This document shows positions 8,968 to 18,296 of a stretch of DNA of 52,297 nt, piece after piece (position 1 is the stretch's first letter; each line of letters begins with the position of its first letter). The notes beneath the pieces were generated by a model. The model saw nothing but the letters and a program-made list of their open reading frames with translations, ran no database searches and had not been told where the DNA came from. A program made the translations under genes and the position numbers. Origin of the DNA: JBMONI01 sp049324575 (lineage in GTDB: Bacteria > Omnitrophota > Omnitrophia > Omnitrophales > Aquincolibacteriaceae); NCBI GenBank assembly GCA_049324575.1, contig JBMONI010000023.1, positions 1-52,297 of the forward strand, read 5' to 3'.

Positions 8968-10128
8968 ATGGCGGAATTTATCGGTCGTGACCGCAAAGCC
9001 CGCAGGGCTTATGGTTTTGATGAGATCGCTCTTGTCCCCGGAGATTTGACGATCAACCCCGACGAAGTCGATATTTCTTTGAAGATCGGCGAAAAGACCT
9101 ACGAGATTCCTTTTCTCGCCTCGGCCATGGACGGAGTGGTCGACCCGCGTTTTGCGGTCGCGATGGGCAAACTCGGCGGTTTGGCCGTTCTCAATCTTGA
9201 AGGGATTTACACCCGTTATGAGGATTATGATTCGATCCTCGAAGAGATTGCGAAGGCGACGGTCGAAAAAGCGACCGAAATGGTCCAGAAGCTTTATGTC
9301 GAGCCGATCAAGGAAAAACTGATCGCCAAGAGGGTCCAGCAGATCAAAAAGGCGAAGGTCCCATGCATCGTCAGTTCCATCCCGCAAAAAGCGGAACGCT
9401 TTGGAGCGATTTGCCAGGAAGCGGGGGCCGATATCTTCGTCGTGCAATCTACGGTCACCACGGTCCGGCATCTTTCCAAGGCCTATGAGGTGCTGGATTT
9501 TCACAAATTCTGCAGTAAAACAAAAATGCCGGTGATTTTGGGGAACTGCGTCACCTACAAAGTGGCGCTGGAACTGATGGAGACCGGTTGCGCCGGGGTC
9601 TTGGTTGGGATCGGTCCGGGGTCGGCTTGTACCACGCGCGGGGTGCTCGGGCTCGGCGTTCCGCAAGTGACCTCGATCGTCGATTGTGCGGCGGCGCGGG
9701 AATATTATTTCAAGAAGACCAAACGCTATGTTGCGGTGATCGGGGATGGCGGTATGTCGACCGGCGGCGATATTTGCAAGGCTTTTGCTTGCGGAGCGGA
9801 TGCTGTGATGGTCGGCTCTGCGTTTGCGAGGACCAAGGAAGCTCCCGGCCGTGGCTTTCATTGGGGGATGGCGACGCCGCATGCGAACCTCCCGCGAGGA
9901 ACACGGATCAAGGTCGGCACGACGGGGACCCTGGAAGAGATCCTGTATGGCCCGGCCCGACTTGACGACGGGACCCAAAATTTGGTGGGTGCTTTGCGTA
10001 CTTGCATGGGAAATATCGGAGCCAAGACGATCCGGGAAATGCAATTGACGGAGATCGTGATCGCTCCGGCCATCCGCACCGAAGGGAAGCTATTCCAGTC
10101 CGCTCAACGGGTCGGTATGGGCAAATGA
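8968..10128 (+). CDS. guaB3: GuaB3-type IMP dehydrogenase
   Basis: A TIM-barrel protein of 386 residues without CBS domains. The N-terminus ('IGRDRKARRAYGFDEIALVP') and 'IPFLASAMDGVVDPR' match the GuaB3 subfamily known from cyanobacteria and actinobacteria rather than classical GuaB. The catalytic loop 'GIGPGSACTTRG' puts the active-site Cys at 221, and the phosphate-binding 'GDGGMSTGGDICKAFACGA' follows. IMP dehydrogenase makes XMP, the substrate of GMP synthase, whose gene starts ten bases downstream, so the two form a GMP operon. I see no classical CBS-containing guaB in the window. Assignment to the IMPDH/GMP-reductase superfamily is firm, and the GuaB3 label is strong by motif. Confidence 0.88.
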   Translation: MAEFIGRDRKARRAYGFDEIALVPGDLTINPDEVDISLKIGEKTYEIPFLASAMDGVVDPRFAVAMGKLGGLAVLNLEGIYTRYEDYDSILEEIAKATVEKATEMVQKLYVEPIKEKLIAKRVQQIKKAKVPCIVSSIPQKAERFGAICQEAGADIFVVQSTVTTVRHLSKAYEVLDFHKFCSKTKMPVILGNCVTYKVALELMETGCAGVLVGIGPGSACTTRGVLGLGVPQVTSIVDCAAAREYYFKKTKRYVAVIGDGGMSTGGDICKAFACGADAVMVGSAFARTKEAPGRGFHWGMATPHANLPRGTRIKVGTTGTLEEILYGPARLDDGTQNLVGALRTCMGNIGAKTIREMQLTEIVIAPAIRTEGKLFQSAQRVGMGK

Positions 10129-10138
10129 TCCTTCTGCG

Positions 10139-11755
10139 ATGAGACGACGAGCCAAGAAAACTTTCCGAAGATCCCATTCTCATCATGAAAGTTTTCGTTC
10201 CGCGCCCCAGATCTCGGAGGCGGAGACTCTGGTTATCCTCGATTTTGGGTCTCAATACACCCAGTTGATTGCGCGCCGCGTCCGTGAACATCGGGTTTTT
10301 TCAAAGATCCTGCCCTATCATGCTCCGCTCGAAACGATCCTTCGGGAGAACCCGCGCGGAATCATTCTTTCGGGCTCTCCGGCAAGCGTGAACCAGCCCA
10401 AAGCTCCCATCCCGGATATGAGGCTCTTCGGGCTCGGGATCCCCGTGCTGGGGATCTGTTATGGTTTGCAGTTGATCGCCAAGGAATTCGGCGGTAAGGT
10501 CCATGCTTCGAACAAAAGAGAGTACGGATTTTCGGAATTAACGATCGACCGCCGTCTTCCATTCTTTAAGGGCCTTCCCGAAAAAATGACATGCTGGATG
10601 AGCCACGGGGACAAGCTTGAGCATTTGCCCCGAGGCTTCGTCAAGATTGCCCATACCTCCAATGCGCCGGTGGCGGCTGTGGCGGAACTGAAGCGTGAGA
10701 TCTACGGCGTTCAATTCCACCCGGAAGTGGTCCATACACCGCTCGGTTCAAAATTGATCCGTAATTTTCTTTTCGAAATCTGTCGTTTCAAAGGGAATTG
10801 GACCGCCGAATCCTTTATCCAGGAATCGGTCCGCAAGATCCGGGAACAAGTCGGAGGGGCGAAGATCGTCCTCGGTCTTTCGGGCGGTGTCGATTCGTCC
10901 GTGGCGGCGGTTCTCATTCATCGGGCGGTCGGAGACCAGCTGACCTGCATTTTTGTCGACAACGGGCTTCTACGCCTCCATGAGGCAGAAAAAGTCCGGA
11001 ACACGTTCCAGGGACAGTTCAAAATGGACCTCCGCGTGGTTCGTGCCCAGCGTATTTTCCTGGAACGCCTCCGGGGCGTGAGCGATCCCGAGAAGAAGCG
11101 CAAGATCATCGGAAAGACTTTCATCGATGTTTTCGACGAAGAAGCCAAGAAACTCGGGCCGGTGCCTTTCTTGGCCCAAGGGACGCTTTATCCTGATGTG
11201 ATCGAATCCGTTTCTGTTCACGGAGGACCGACCAGCACGATCAAAAGCCATCATAATGTCGGCGGGCTTCCCAAAAAAATGACCTTTCAACTGGTCGAGC
11301 CCTTGAAGGAGCTTTTCAAAGACGAAGTCCGCGAAGTGGGGCGGGCGCTCGGGCTTTCTTCCGAGATCGTGGACCGCCAGCCCTTTCCTGGACCGGGTCT
11401 TGCCGTGCGGATGCTGGGAGCCGTGACCGAAGCCGGGCTGGATCTTCTTCGCCGATCGGACTGGATCGTGATCGACGAGATCAAAAAGGCAGGTCTTTAC
11501 CGCGAGCTTTGGCAGGCGTTCGCGGTCCTTCTTCCTGTGCAGACGGTGGGGGTGATGGGAGATGAGCGGACCTATGAGAACGTGGTGGCCGTGCGCGCGG
11601 TCAAAAGCCAGGATGGAATGACCGCTGATTGGGCAAGGCTGCCGGAGCAGGTCCTGGCTCAGATCTCCAACCGGATCATCAATGAAGTGCGCGGGATTAA
11701 CCGCGTTTGTTACGACATTTCAAGCAAGCCTCCTGCGACCATCGAGTGGGAGTGA
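10139..11755 (+). CDS. guaA: GMP synthase (glutamine-hydrolysing)
   Basis: A two-domain enzyme converting XMP to GMP, 538 residues from the ATG at 10139. The class I glutamine amidotransferase domain starts at 'ILDFGSQYTQLIARRVRE', has nucleophile Cys107 in 'GICYGLQL', and His/Glu in 'GVQFHPEVVHTP'. The ATP-pyrophosphatase domain has the PP-loop 'SGGVDSS' at 248-254. The C-terminal dimerisation domain ends in the typical 'YDISSKPPATIEWE'. The N-terminus is about 20 residues longer and more basic than usual. No in-frame ATG lies between, so I kept this start, though a non-ATG start further in is possible. It is co-transcribed with guaB3. Confidence 0.96.
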   Translation: MRRRAKKTFRRSHSHHESFRSAPQISEAETLVILDFGSQYTQLIARRVREHRVFSKILPYHAPLETILRENPRGIILSGSPASVNQPKAPIPDMRLFGLGIPVLGICYGLQLIAKEFGGKVHASNKREYGFSELTIDRRLPFFKGLPEKMTCWMSHGDKLEHLPRGFVKIAHTSNAPVAAVAELKREIYGVQFHPEVVHTPLGSKLIRNFLFEICRFKGNWTAESFIQESVRKIREQVGGAKIVLGLSGGVDSSVAAVLIHRAVGDQLTCIFVDNGLLRLHEAEKVRNTFQGQFKMDLRVVRAQRIFLERLRGVSDPEKKRKIIGKTFIDVFDEEAKKLGPVPFLAQGTLYPDVIESVSVHGGPTSTIKSHHNVGGLPKKMTFQLVEPLKELFKDEVREVGRALGLSSEIVDRQPFPGPGLAVRMLGAVTEAGLDLLRRSDWIVIDEIKKAGLYRELWQAFAVLLPVQTVGVMGDERTYENVVAVRAVKSQDGMTADWARLPEQVLAQISNRIINEVRGINRVCYDISSKPPATIEWE

Positions 11756-11783
11756 TCCCGGTTTCCCCGGGTGGAATTGAAAA

Positions 11784-14700
11784 ATGCCTCACAGCGATTT
11801 TGTCCATTTGCATTGCCATACCCAATACAGTCTCCTGACTTCGTCCTCTGACGTTGAATCGCTCCTGAAACGCGCTTCCGAGCTTAAATTCCCGGCCCTC
11901 GCGATGACCGATAACGGGAATCTTTTTGGCGCGATCGAATTTTATACCCAGAGCCTCAAGTACGGGATCAAGCCCGTCCTGGGCATGGACGCTTATATCG
12001 CGCCGGGTTCGCGATTCGACAAGCAGACCCACGGGATCAAAGAGGCTTCTTTCCGGCTGCCGCTCCTTGCCAAGGACGAAAAGGGCTACAAAAATCTGAT
12101 GAAACTGACCAGTATCGGTTATCTCGAGGGCTTTTATTATCGTCCCCGCATCGATCGCGAGGTGCTTCAAAAATACCGGGAGGGACTGATCGCTCTTTCA
12201 GGCTCCCTGAAAGGGGAGATCCCTTATTACCTGCTGAACGGACAGGAAGATCAGGCGCACCGGTGTCTTGAGGAGTATCTCGAGATCTTCGGCAAGGAAA
12301 ATTTTTATTTGGAGATCATGGACCACGGTCTGGAACCCGAGAAAAAGATCATCGAAATGCTCACGCCCTTGGCGGATCGATACGGGGTCAAACTCGTAGC
12401 GACGAACGATTGCCATTATATTGACCGTGATGATGCGCCGGCCCATGATGCCTTGCTTTGCATCGGGACCGGTTCGATGGTGCAGGACCAGAACCGCCTT
12501 CGATTTCATGGCGATCAGTATTATCTGAAAGCCGCAGAAGAAATGAAAACGCTTTTCAAGAAATACCCGGAAGCGGTCGCGAATGCCGTCGAGATCGCCG
12601 GGCGCTGCAATCTAGAACTGGATTTTACCAAGGCCCATCTGCCACGGTTCGAACCTCCGGAAGGAAAAAACGCCGAAAAATACCTCGAGGAACTTTGTCT
12701 GGCGGGTCTGGAAAAACGATTCGGGAAAAAGCCATCGGAGGATTATCTCAAACGTTTGCATTATGAACTCGGTGTCATCAACCGCATGCATTATACGAGC
12801 TATTTCCTCATTGTATGGGATTTCATCCGTTATGCCAAAGAGGCCGGTATTCCAGTGGGGCCGGGCCGAGGATCTGCGGCGGGGAGTTTGGTGGCTTATG
12901 CCCTGCAGATTACCGAAATGGACCCCATCCTTCACGGTCTGATCTTTGAGCGGTTCCTCAACCCCGATCGTATCAGCATGCCCGATATCGATATCGATTT
13001 CTGTTATGAACGCCGCGAAGAAGTGATCTCCTATGTGCGAAAAAAATACGGGATGGAGAACGTCGCGCAGATTATCACGTTCGGGACGATGGCCGCCCGG
13101 GCGGTCGTCCGGGATGTCGGCCGGGTGTTGAGCATGAGCTATCCGGAAGTCGATAAGATCGCGAAACTGATTCCCGCGGAGCTCAATATCACGATCGATC
13201 AGGCGCTTGAGAAAGAACCGAAACTAAAAGAGCTTACGGTCAAAGATGCCCGCGTGGACCAGCTCATCAAAACCTCCCGCCGGCTCGAAGGCCTCGCTCG
13301 TCATGTCTCGACCCATGCGGCGGGGGTGGTCATCGCCGATGCGCCCTTGACCGAATATGTGCCTCTTTTCAAGACCGAGGAGCAGATCTCGACACAGTAC
13401 AACATGAAGGATCTTGAAAAGATCGGTCTTCTCAAAATGGACTTTCTCGGATTGAAAACGCTGACCATGGTCGTCGAGACGGTCAAGATCATCAAACGGA
13501 CACGGCAGGAGGAAGTGCGGATCGGAGAGGTTCCCCTCGACGACAAACCGACCTATGAGATGCTGGCGCGGGCGGAGGCCCTCGGGGTTTTTCAGCTGGA
13601 AAGTTCGGGGATGCGGGACCTTCTAAAAAAGATGAAACCCGCCCAATTCGAGCATCTGGTCGCTTTACTAGCACTGTTTCGTCCGGGTCCTCTCGGCAGC
13701 GGGATGGTGGACGATTTTATCCGCCGCATGCATCAGCCTTCGCTTATCCAATACGATCACCCGGTTCTCGAACCTGTCCTCAAAGAGACCTTCGGAGTGA
13801 TCCTTTACCAGGAGCAGGTCATGAAGATCGTCAGCGAAATGGCGGGTTTTACGCTGGCTCAAGCCGACTCCCTGCGACGGGCGATCGGGAAAAAGATCCC
13901 GGAGATCATGGAGCGTGAAAAGAAGGCCTTCCTCGATGGTGCGGTCAAGCGCAAGATCCCCGCGGCCGTGGCCGAAAAGACCTGGAATTTGATCGATTAT
14001 TTCTCCGGTTACGGATTCAACAAGTCTCATTCCGCCGCTTATGCCATGATCTCTTATCAGACGGCGTATCTAAAGGCCCATTATCCGATCGAATTCATGA
14101 CGGCTCTTTTGACCTCCGAAATGGGGAACACCAATAAAGTGGTCCGTTATATCGAAGAATGCCGCCGGATGGAGATCGAGGTCAAGCCGCCTTCGGTGAA
14201 TGAAAGTTTTTCGGAGTTCACCTGCGTTGGGAACCATATCCGGTTCGGACTTGCGGCCGTCAAAAATGTGGGCTCGACCGCGATCGAATCGATCATCCAA
14301 TCGCGTTTAGCCGAGGGACCGTTCCAGAACTTCTTCGATTTCATGCAGCGGGTGGATCTACGGGTCTGCAATCGCAAGGTCGTGGAAAGCCTAGTCCGGT
14401 GCGGGGCCTTTGATGAGTTCAAAGCCAATCGGGCGCAGCTTGTCGCGGTCCTTGATCAAGCGCTTGAATTCGGCTCGAATTTCCAGAAGGATAAGACCCG
14501 CGGACAGATGTCGTTCTTCGACAGTAAACAGACGGACCAGAGTTTCGGCGATCAGGCGGGGGGGCTGCCCGATATTCCGGAATGGTCCGAGAATCAGCTT
14601 TTGGCGTATGAGCGGGAGCTCTTGGGGTTTTATGTCACATCGCATCCCTTGACTCGGTATTCGAAGATCCTTAAAAAATATGCCACGGCAAGTTCGGACA

Positions 14701-15221
14701 CACTCGGAGAGTTTCGCGACCAGCAGGAAGTGACCCTCGGCGGGATCGTGGACAATATCAAGGAGATCCTTACAAAGAAAGGCGACAAAATGGCTTTTTT
14801 GACCTTTCAGGATCTAAGCGGGTCTTGTGAGATCGTAGTTTTTCCCGAGGTCTATAAAAACTCCTCCAGCTGCCTGGTCAAGGATGCTACCCTTTTTGTG
14901 AAAGGAAAAGTGAATGCGCGCGAAGACACCCCGAAGGTTTTGGCCGAGGAGATCGTGTCTCTGGATGATGTTCAGAAGAAATATACCCGTCTTGTTTCCA
15001 TCGATCTCCAGACAGCCGGACTTGATCCCGAGACCATGAAGGAGATCCAACGCATTCTTCTTCGCCACAAAGGCACGACCCCGGTCCATCTTGCCCTCCA
15101 CGACCCCCATGGCCGGGTGGTTGTCCTCCATTCTGGCGAGGATTCCAAGGTGGAAGCCTCGGATGAGCTTTTTGCTGATCTGGAGAAAGTCGTGGGGGAA
15201 AATGCGGTCAAGATCCGCTAG
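11784..15221 (+). CDS. dnaE: DNA polymerase III alpha subunit
   Basis: Replicative polymerase of 1145 residues, normal length for DnaE1. The N-terminal PHP domain starts 'FVHLHCHTQYSLL' and contains 'TNDCHYIDRDDAPAHDAL'. The catalytic aspartates lie in 'MPDIDIDFCYERREEV' (about residue 405). The fingers region includes 'GYGFNKSHSAAYAMISYQ'. A clamp-binding peptide 'QMSFF' sits at 908-912. An OB domain follows ('VTLGGIVDNIKEILTKKGD' onward). It follows guaA after 28 bases and may share its transcript. No frame break is seen. Confidence 0.97.
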   Translation: MPHSDFVHLHCHTQYSLLTSSSDVESLLKRASELKFPALAMTDNGNLFGAIEFYTQSLKYGIKPVLGMDAYIAPGSRFDKQTHGIKEASFRLPLLAKDEKGYKNLMKLTSIGYLEGFYYRPRIDREVLQKYREGLIALSGSLKGEIPYYLLNGQEDQAHRCLEEYLEIFGKENFYLEIMDHGLEPEKKIIEMLTPLADRYGVKLVATNDCHYIDRDDAPAHDALLCIGTGSMVQDQNRLRFHGDQYYLKAAEEMKTLFKKYPEAVANAVEIAGRCNLELDFTKAHLPRFEPPEGKNAEKYLEELCLAGLEKRFGKKPSEDYLKRLHYELGVINRMHYTSYFLIVWDFIRYAKEAGIPVGPGRGSAAGSLVAYALQITEMDPILHGLIFERFLNPDRISMPDIDIDFCYERREEVISYVRKKYGMENVAQIITFGTMAARAVVRDVGRVLSMSYPEVDKIAKLIPAELNITIDQALEKEPKLKELTVKDARVDQLIKTSRRLEGLARHVSTHAAGVVIADAPLTEYVPLFKTEEQISTQYNMKDLEKIGLLKMDFLGLKTLTMVVETVKIIKRTRQEEVRIGEVPLDDKPTYEMLARAEALGVFQLESSGMRDLLKKMKPAQFEHLVALLALFRPGPLGSGMVDDFIRRMHQPSLIQYDHPVLEPVLKETFGVILYQEQVMKIVSEMAGFTLAQADSLRRAIGKKIPEIMEREKKAFLDGAVKRKIPAAVAEKTWNLIDYFSGYGFNKSHSAAYAMISYQTAYLKAHYPIEFMTALLTSEMGNTNKVVRYIEECRRMEIEVKPPSVNESFSEFTCVGNHIRFGLAAVKNVGSTAIESIIQSRLAEGPFQNFFDFMQRVDLRVCNRKVVESLVRCGAFDEFKANRAQLVAVLDQALEFGSNFQKDKTRGQMSFFDSKQTDQSFGDQAGGLPDIPEWSENQLLAYERELLGFYVTSHPLTRYSKILKKYATASSDTLGEFRDQQEVTLGGIVDNIKEILTKKGDKMAFLTFQDLSGSCEIVVFPEVYKNSSSCLVKDATLFVKGKVNAREDTPKVLAEEIVSLDDVQKKYTRLVSIDLQTAGLDPETMKEIQRILLRHKGTTPVHLALHDPHGRVVVLHSGEDSKVEASDELFADLEKVVGENAVKIR

Positions 15222-15268
15222 GGGATTCATAAGTATCTACGGCTTCTCAAGTTAGAGAAAATTTCGCC

Positions 15269-15297
15269 TTGACAGGTATCCTTGCTTCTGCTATTTT
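15269..15297 (+). promoter_or_regulatory. Sigma-70 promoter of the HU gene
   Basis: TTGACA at 15269-15274, 17-base spacer, TATTTT at 15292-15297. It gives a leader of about 110 bases before the HU start. Confidence 0.65.
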
Positions 15298-15415
15298 TCT
15301 CCGTATCTTGAATCATCTCAAACACTTAAGGAAAATTTAAACGGGTTTTTAACCTGAAAGGCTAGTGAATCAGATGGACAAGATGCCGGATACCTCTCGT
15401 GAAGGAGGTCGCAAC

Positions 15416-15688
15416 GTGACAAAAAAAGACATCGTAATGCGTGTCTCGAACGAAATCAATCTTACCCAGATCGACGTCAAAAAGATCGTCCAGAGAACCC
15501 TGGATGTGATTGTGGAAAGCCTGGAACGGGGAGAGACCGTGGAACTCAGGAATTTCGGAGTGTTCAAGGTCAAGGTTCGTCGAGGTCGCGTGGGAAGAAA
15601 TCCCCGCACGGGGCAGGAAGTCACCGTGCCCGAAAAAAAGGTCGTGGTTTTCAAGCCGGGCCTTATCTTAAAAGGGAAGATCAAGTAA
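15416..15688 (+). CDS. HU/IHF-family nucleoid DNA-binding protein
   Basis: With the GTG at 15416 the product has 90 residues, the standard HU length. A perfect AGGAGG (15403-15408) lies seven bases upstream and decides the start. In-frame upstream starts (GTG 15365, ATG 15374) would add a non-conserved tail. The sequence begins 'MTKKDIVMRVSNEINLTQ' and has the dimerisation core 'VELRNFGVFKVKVRRGRVG'. It carries the DNA-binding arm 'RNPRTGQEVTVPEKKV', with the Pro that intercalates in DNA, and ends 'FKPGLILKGKIK'. It bends and compacts DNA. HU versus IHF cannot be settled by eye. A cold-shock gene follows after 31 bases. Confidence 0.92.
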   Translation: MTKKDIVMRVSNEINLTQIDVKKIVQRTLDVIVESLERGETVELRNFGVFKVKVRRGRVGRNPRTGQEVTVPEKKVVVFKPGLILKGKIK

Positions 15689-15719
15689 TCGTAATTCCGG
15701 AAAAGCGCGGGAGGATGGA

Positions 15720-16028
15720 ATGCCTGAAAATGGTAAAGTAAAGTGGTTCTCCAACGTCAAGGGATTCGGATTCCTTCAGAAAGACGGCATGGAGAAAGAT
15801 ATCTTTGTCCATTACAAAGATATCGTGAACGACGGTTATAAAACGCTTGAATCGGGGGAAGAGGTCACGTTCGAGATCGAAGAAGGGCCCAAAGGGCCTA
15901 CGGCCAAACAAGTGGTCAGGATCAAAAAACCCGCCAAAGAAAAACCTCAAGACGGTGCGGCAGAAAAAACGGAAGCTAAGACCGAAAAACCCTCCAAGTC
16001 CGCTGTTCCGGCCAAGGAAGCGAAGTAA
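15720..16028 (+). CDS. Cold-shock-domain protein with charged C-terminal tail
   Basis: Residues 1-68 form a cold-shock domain: 'GKVKWFSNVKGFGFLQKDG' contains the RNP1 motif, and 'KDIFVHYKDI' is RNP2. It then runs 'GEEVTFEIEEGPKGPTAKQV'. It should bind single-stranded RNA or DNA as an RNA chaperone. Unlike the classic 66-70 residue proteins it has a 34-residue tail of Lys, Glu, Ala and Pro, likely disordered. A GAGGATGG sequence just ahead serves as ribosome site. It follows the HU gene and is probably co-transcribed with it, pairing two nucleic-acid-binding proteins. Confidence 0.92.
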   Translation: MPENGKVKWFSNVKGFGFLQKDGMEKDIFVHYKDIVNDGYKTLESGEEVTFEIEEGPKGPTAKQVVRIKKPAKEKPQDGAAEKTEAKTEKPSKSAVPAKEAK

Positions 16029-16167
16029 TCCTAACAGTGTCTCTGGCCTTGTTTTTGATCGGACATAAAGGATCGTAGCGTCGGACCCGGTTGTCGATCG
16101 TTCTCAAAGGGTATTCGAAGATCTTAAGCTTGATCGACAGACAGTTATCAATCATTTCGGATCTCGC

Positions 16168-16953
16168 ATGACAGAAGGAAGAAAACTCAGAAGATTTTTT
16201 TGCGGGGAAACTCTCCATTCTCCCGGCCAAGTCGTGACGGTGGATCCCGGAGAGACCCATCATCTCAAAGACCTTATCCGTATCCAGCCAGGCGGACAAT
16301 GTCTGCTCATGGACGGAAACGGGACCGAAGCAGTGGCGGAGGTGACTGCTTTTTCAAAGGAAGGGCGGACATCCCTGACGATCCTCCATCTCTCTGCTCG
16401 GGCTTTGGCTCCGGCCCGGTTCTCGATCCGGGTTCTTGCGTCTTTGCTACAAAAAAACAAAATGGACGATCTAGTCGAAAAACTGCAGGAACTCGGCGCA
16501 GAAGAGATCCACCCGGTGATCGCCGAACGGTCAGAATTGCGTCTTTCCAAAGAACAGCAGGAGAAAATCACGCGGCGGTGGTCCAAGAAGATTATTGAGG
16601 CCGGAAAACAGTCTGGGACCTTGCGGCTCCTCAAAGTCGGCGGATTCGAGCGGCTTGAACATGCTTTTCGCCATATTCCTCCGGAACATTGGGTCGCGTT
16701 CTTTCATCCTGAAAGAGGTTTGATGCCGTTCCATGATTGGAGTGAATCCCTGAAAAAGATCCCTGGACCCGCCGTGGTGAATGTTGTTTTCGGTCCGGAA
16801 GGCGGGTTTTCAGACCGGGAAGTGGCGTGGGCCCGCGCCGAGGCCGGACAGCGCAAGGGGAAAATGGTTTTGGTCCGTTTGACCGACACTTTGTTAAAAG
16901 CAGAAACGGCTATCCTGGGGACCGTGGCTTCCCTGAGGTTCCTTTTCCCATGA
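16168..16953 (+). CDS. rsmE: 16S rRNA (uracil-1498-N3)-methyltransferase
   Basis: A SPOUT-class methyltransferase of 261 residues. An N-terminal PUA-like part ('FFCGETLHSPGQVVTVDPGE') is followed by the trefoil-knot domain. Its hallmarks are 'LLQKNKMDDLVEKLQELG', 'VFGPEGGFSDREVAWA' and 'VRLTDTLLKAETAILG', which form the SAM-binding knot. It methylates U1498 of 16S rRNA. The stop overlaps the start of mtaB (ATGA, 16950-16953), so the two are translationally coupled. I see no convincing promoter in the 140 bases upstream. Confidence 0.94.
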   Translation: MTEGRKLRRFFCGETLHSPGQVVTVDPGETHHLKDLIRIQPGGQCLLMDGNGTEAVAEVTAFSKEGRTSLTILHLSARALAPARFSIRVLASLLQKNKMDDLVEKLQELGAEEIHPVIAERSELRLSKEQQEKITRRWSKKIIEAGKQSGTLRLLKVGGFERLEHAFRHIPPEHWVAFFHPERGLMPFHDWSESLKKIPGPAVVNVVFGPEGGFSDREVAWARAEAGQRKGKMVLVRLTDTLLKAETAILGTVASLRFLFP

Positions 16954-18296
16954 TGCCTCGAGTGCGATTCATTACGCTGGGATGCCGGGTCAATCAGTAT
17001 GAAACGCAAGCGATGCGTGAACAGCTCGAACGTGAAGGGATGATGAGCCTTTCCCGGGTCCAAGCGAAGGGACATGGCCCGGAACATGAAGTGGAGTGGG
17101 TGATCATCAATACCTGCACGGTGACCGGCGAAGCCGACCGGGAGAACTTGTATTGGATCCGGCGCGCCCGCCGGGAACATCCCAAAGCGCGGATCGCGGT
17201 CACCGGTTGTTTTGCGGAAAAAGACCGCCCCAAGATCCTGGCACTCGGAGGAATCGATCTTGTCCTGGGTAATCGCGAAAAACCGAAATTAGCTGAGCAT
17301 TTGCGTGCCCTTGCCTTAGGGGAGGATGAGTCCGGGAGAGGATGTAAGGACGGAGCCCGGGAGTTCCCGGATCTTCGGGTTTCGGGTTCTTTCGAAAGAT
17401 CCCGCGCGTATATCAAGATCCAGGACGGATGTGATCACCGATGTTCTTACTGCAAAGTGGTTCTGGTCCGGGGGCGTTCGCGCAGTCGTCCGATTGACGA
17501 GATTGTCGAGGAAACCGAAAGACTCGCCGCATCGGGATTGCGGGAAATCGTGCTGACGGGAGTTCAGCTCGGGGCTTATGGCCGTGATTTCGCCCGACCG
17601 AGCTCTCTTCCGGAAGTGATCCGTGCCTGCGCCCGGATCCCGGGGATTGCGCGGATCCGGCTGAGCTCGATCGAACCGACCGATATCACTACTCCACTGA
17701 TCGAGACGTTAAGCACGCTGGAACAGTGCTGTTCCCATCTTCATATCCCGCTCCAGAGCGGGGATAACGGCGTGCTTCGGAGGATGAACCGCCGCTACCG
17801 CAGGGATTTTTTCAAACAAAAAGTCATAGAGTTGCAGCAAGCGATGCCGGATTTCCTTTTTTCAACCGATGTGATCGCGGGATTTCCTGGAGAGACCGAG
17901 CGGGAATTCGAGAGCACCGTAGCTCTTCTTGAAGAACTCCGGCCGCTCAAGTGCCATGTGTTCCCGTATAGCCGGCGTGAAGGGACGCGGGCTGCTTCTT
18001 TTCTGCCGCTTCCGGCGAAGGTCGTTCGTGAACGAGTGAAGCGGCTTCTCGCAATGAGTCTGGATCTCTCCCGGCAAGCCCAGGGCCGTTTTAGCGGAAG
18101 GATCTTTCCGGTCCTTATCGAGGGGAAACAGGACCGTGAGGGGCATTGCCAGGGGTTGACTTCGAACCATATGAAAGTCTTTATTCGCACAGAAACCCTA
18201 GAACCCGGAACGCTTGTCCGGGTGCGGCTGGTCGAGCCCGAGGAAGAGGCTTGGCGGGCTGAACTTGTGGGGCTAACTTTGGGGAGGCGTCCATGA
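16950..18296 (+). CDS. mtaB: tRNA t6A37 methylthiotransferase MtaB
   Basis: A radical-SAM enzyme that adds a methylthio group to t6A37 of tRNA. The reading frame is open further upstream (to 16827), but the ATG at 16950 overlaps the rsmE stop and gives the family start 'VRFITLGCRVNQYETQAM' (448 residues). The UPF0004 domain has three cysteines (in 'LGCRVNQ', 'NTCTVT' and 'VTGCFA'). The radical-SAM cluster motif is 'CDHRCSYC', a CxxxCxxC. A C-terminal TRAM domain begins near 'VLIEGKQDREGHCQG'. The double-ATG start leaves one residue of uncertainty. Its stop overlaps the start of the CvpA-like gene. Confidence 0.92.
   Translation: MMPRVRFITLGCRVNQYETQAMREQLEREGMMSLSRVQAKGHGPEHEVEWVIINTCTVTGEADRENLYWIRRARREHPKARIAVTGCFAEKDRPKILALGGIDLVLGNREKPKLAEHLRALALGEDESGRGCKDGAREFPDLRVSGSFERSRAYIKIQDGCDHRCSYCKVVLVRGRSRSRPIDEIVEETERLAASGLREIVLTGVQLGAYGRDFARPSSLPEVIRACARIPGIARIRLSSIEPTDITTPLIETLSTLEQCCSHLHIPLQSGDNGVLRRMNRRYRRDFFKQKVIELQQAMPDFLFSTDVIAGFPGETEREFESTVALLEELRPLKCHVFPYSRREGTRAASFLPLPAKVVRERVKRLLAMSLDLSRQAQGRFSGRIFPVLIEGKQDREGHCQGLTSNHMKVFIRTETLEPGTLVRVRLVEPEEEAWRAELVGLTLGRRP

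Noticed and set aside
8962..10044. A long minus-strand frame opposite guaB3
   Set aside because: guaB3 has all catalytic motifs on the plus strand; the antisense product is low-complexity, rich in Asp, Arg, His and Phe, as expected for a mirror of coding DNA.
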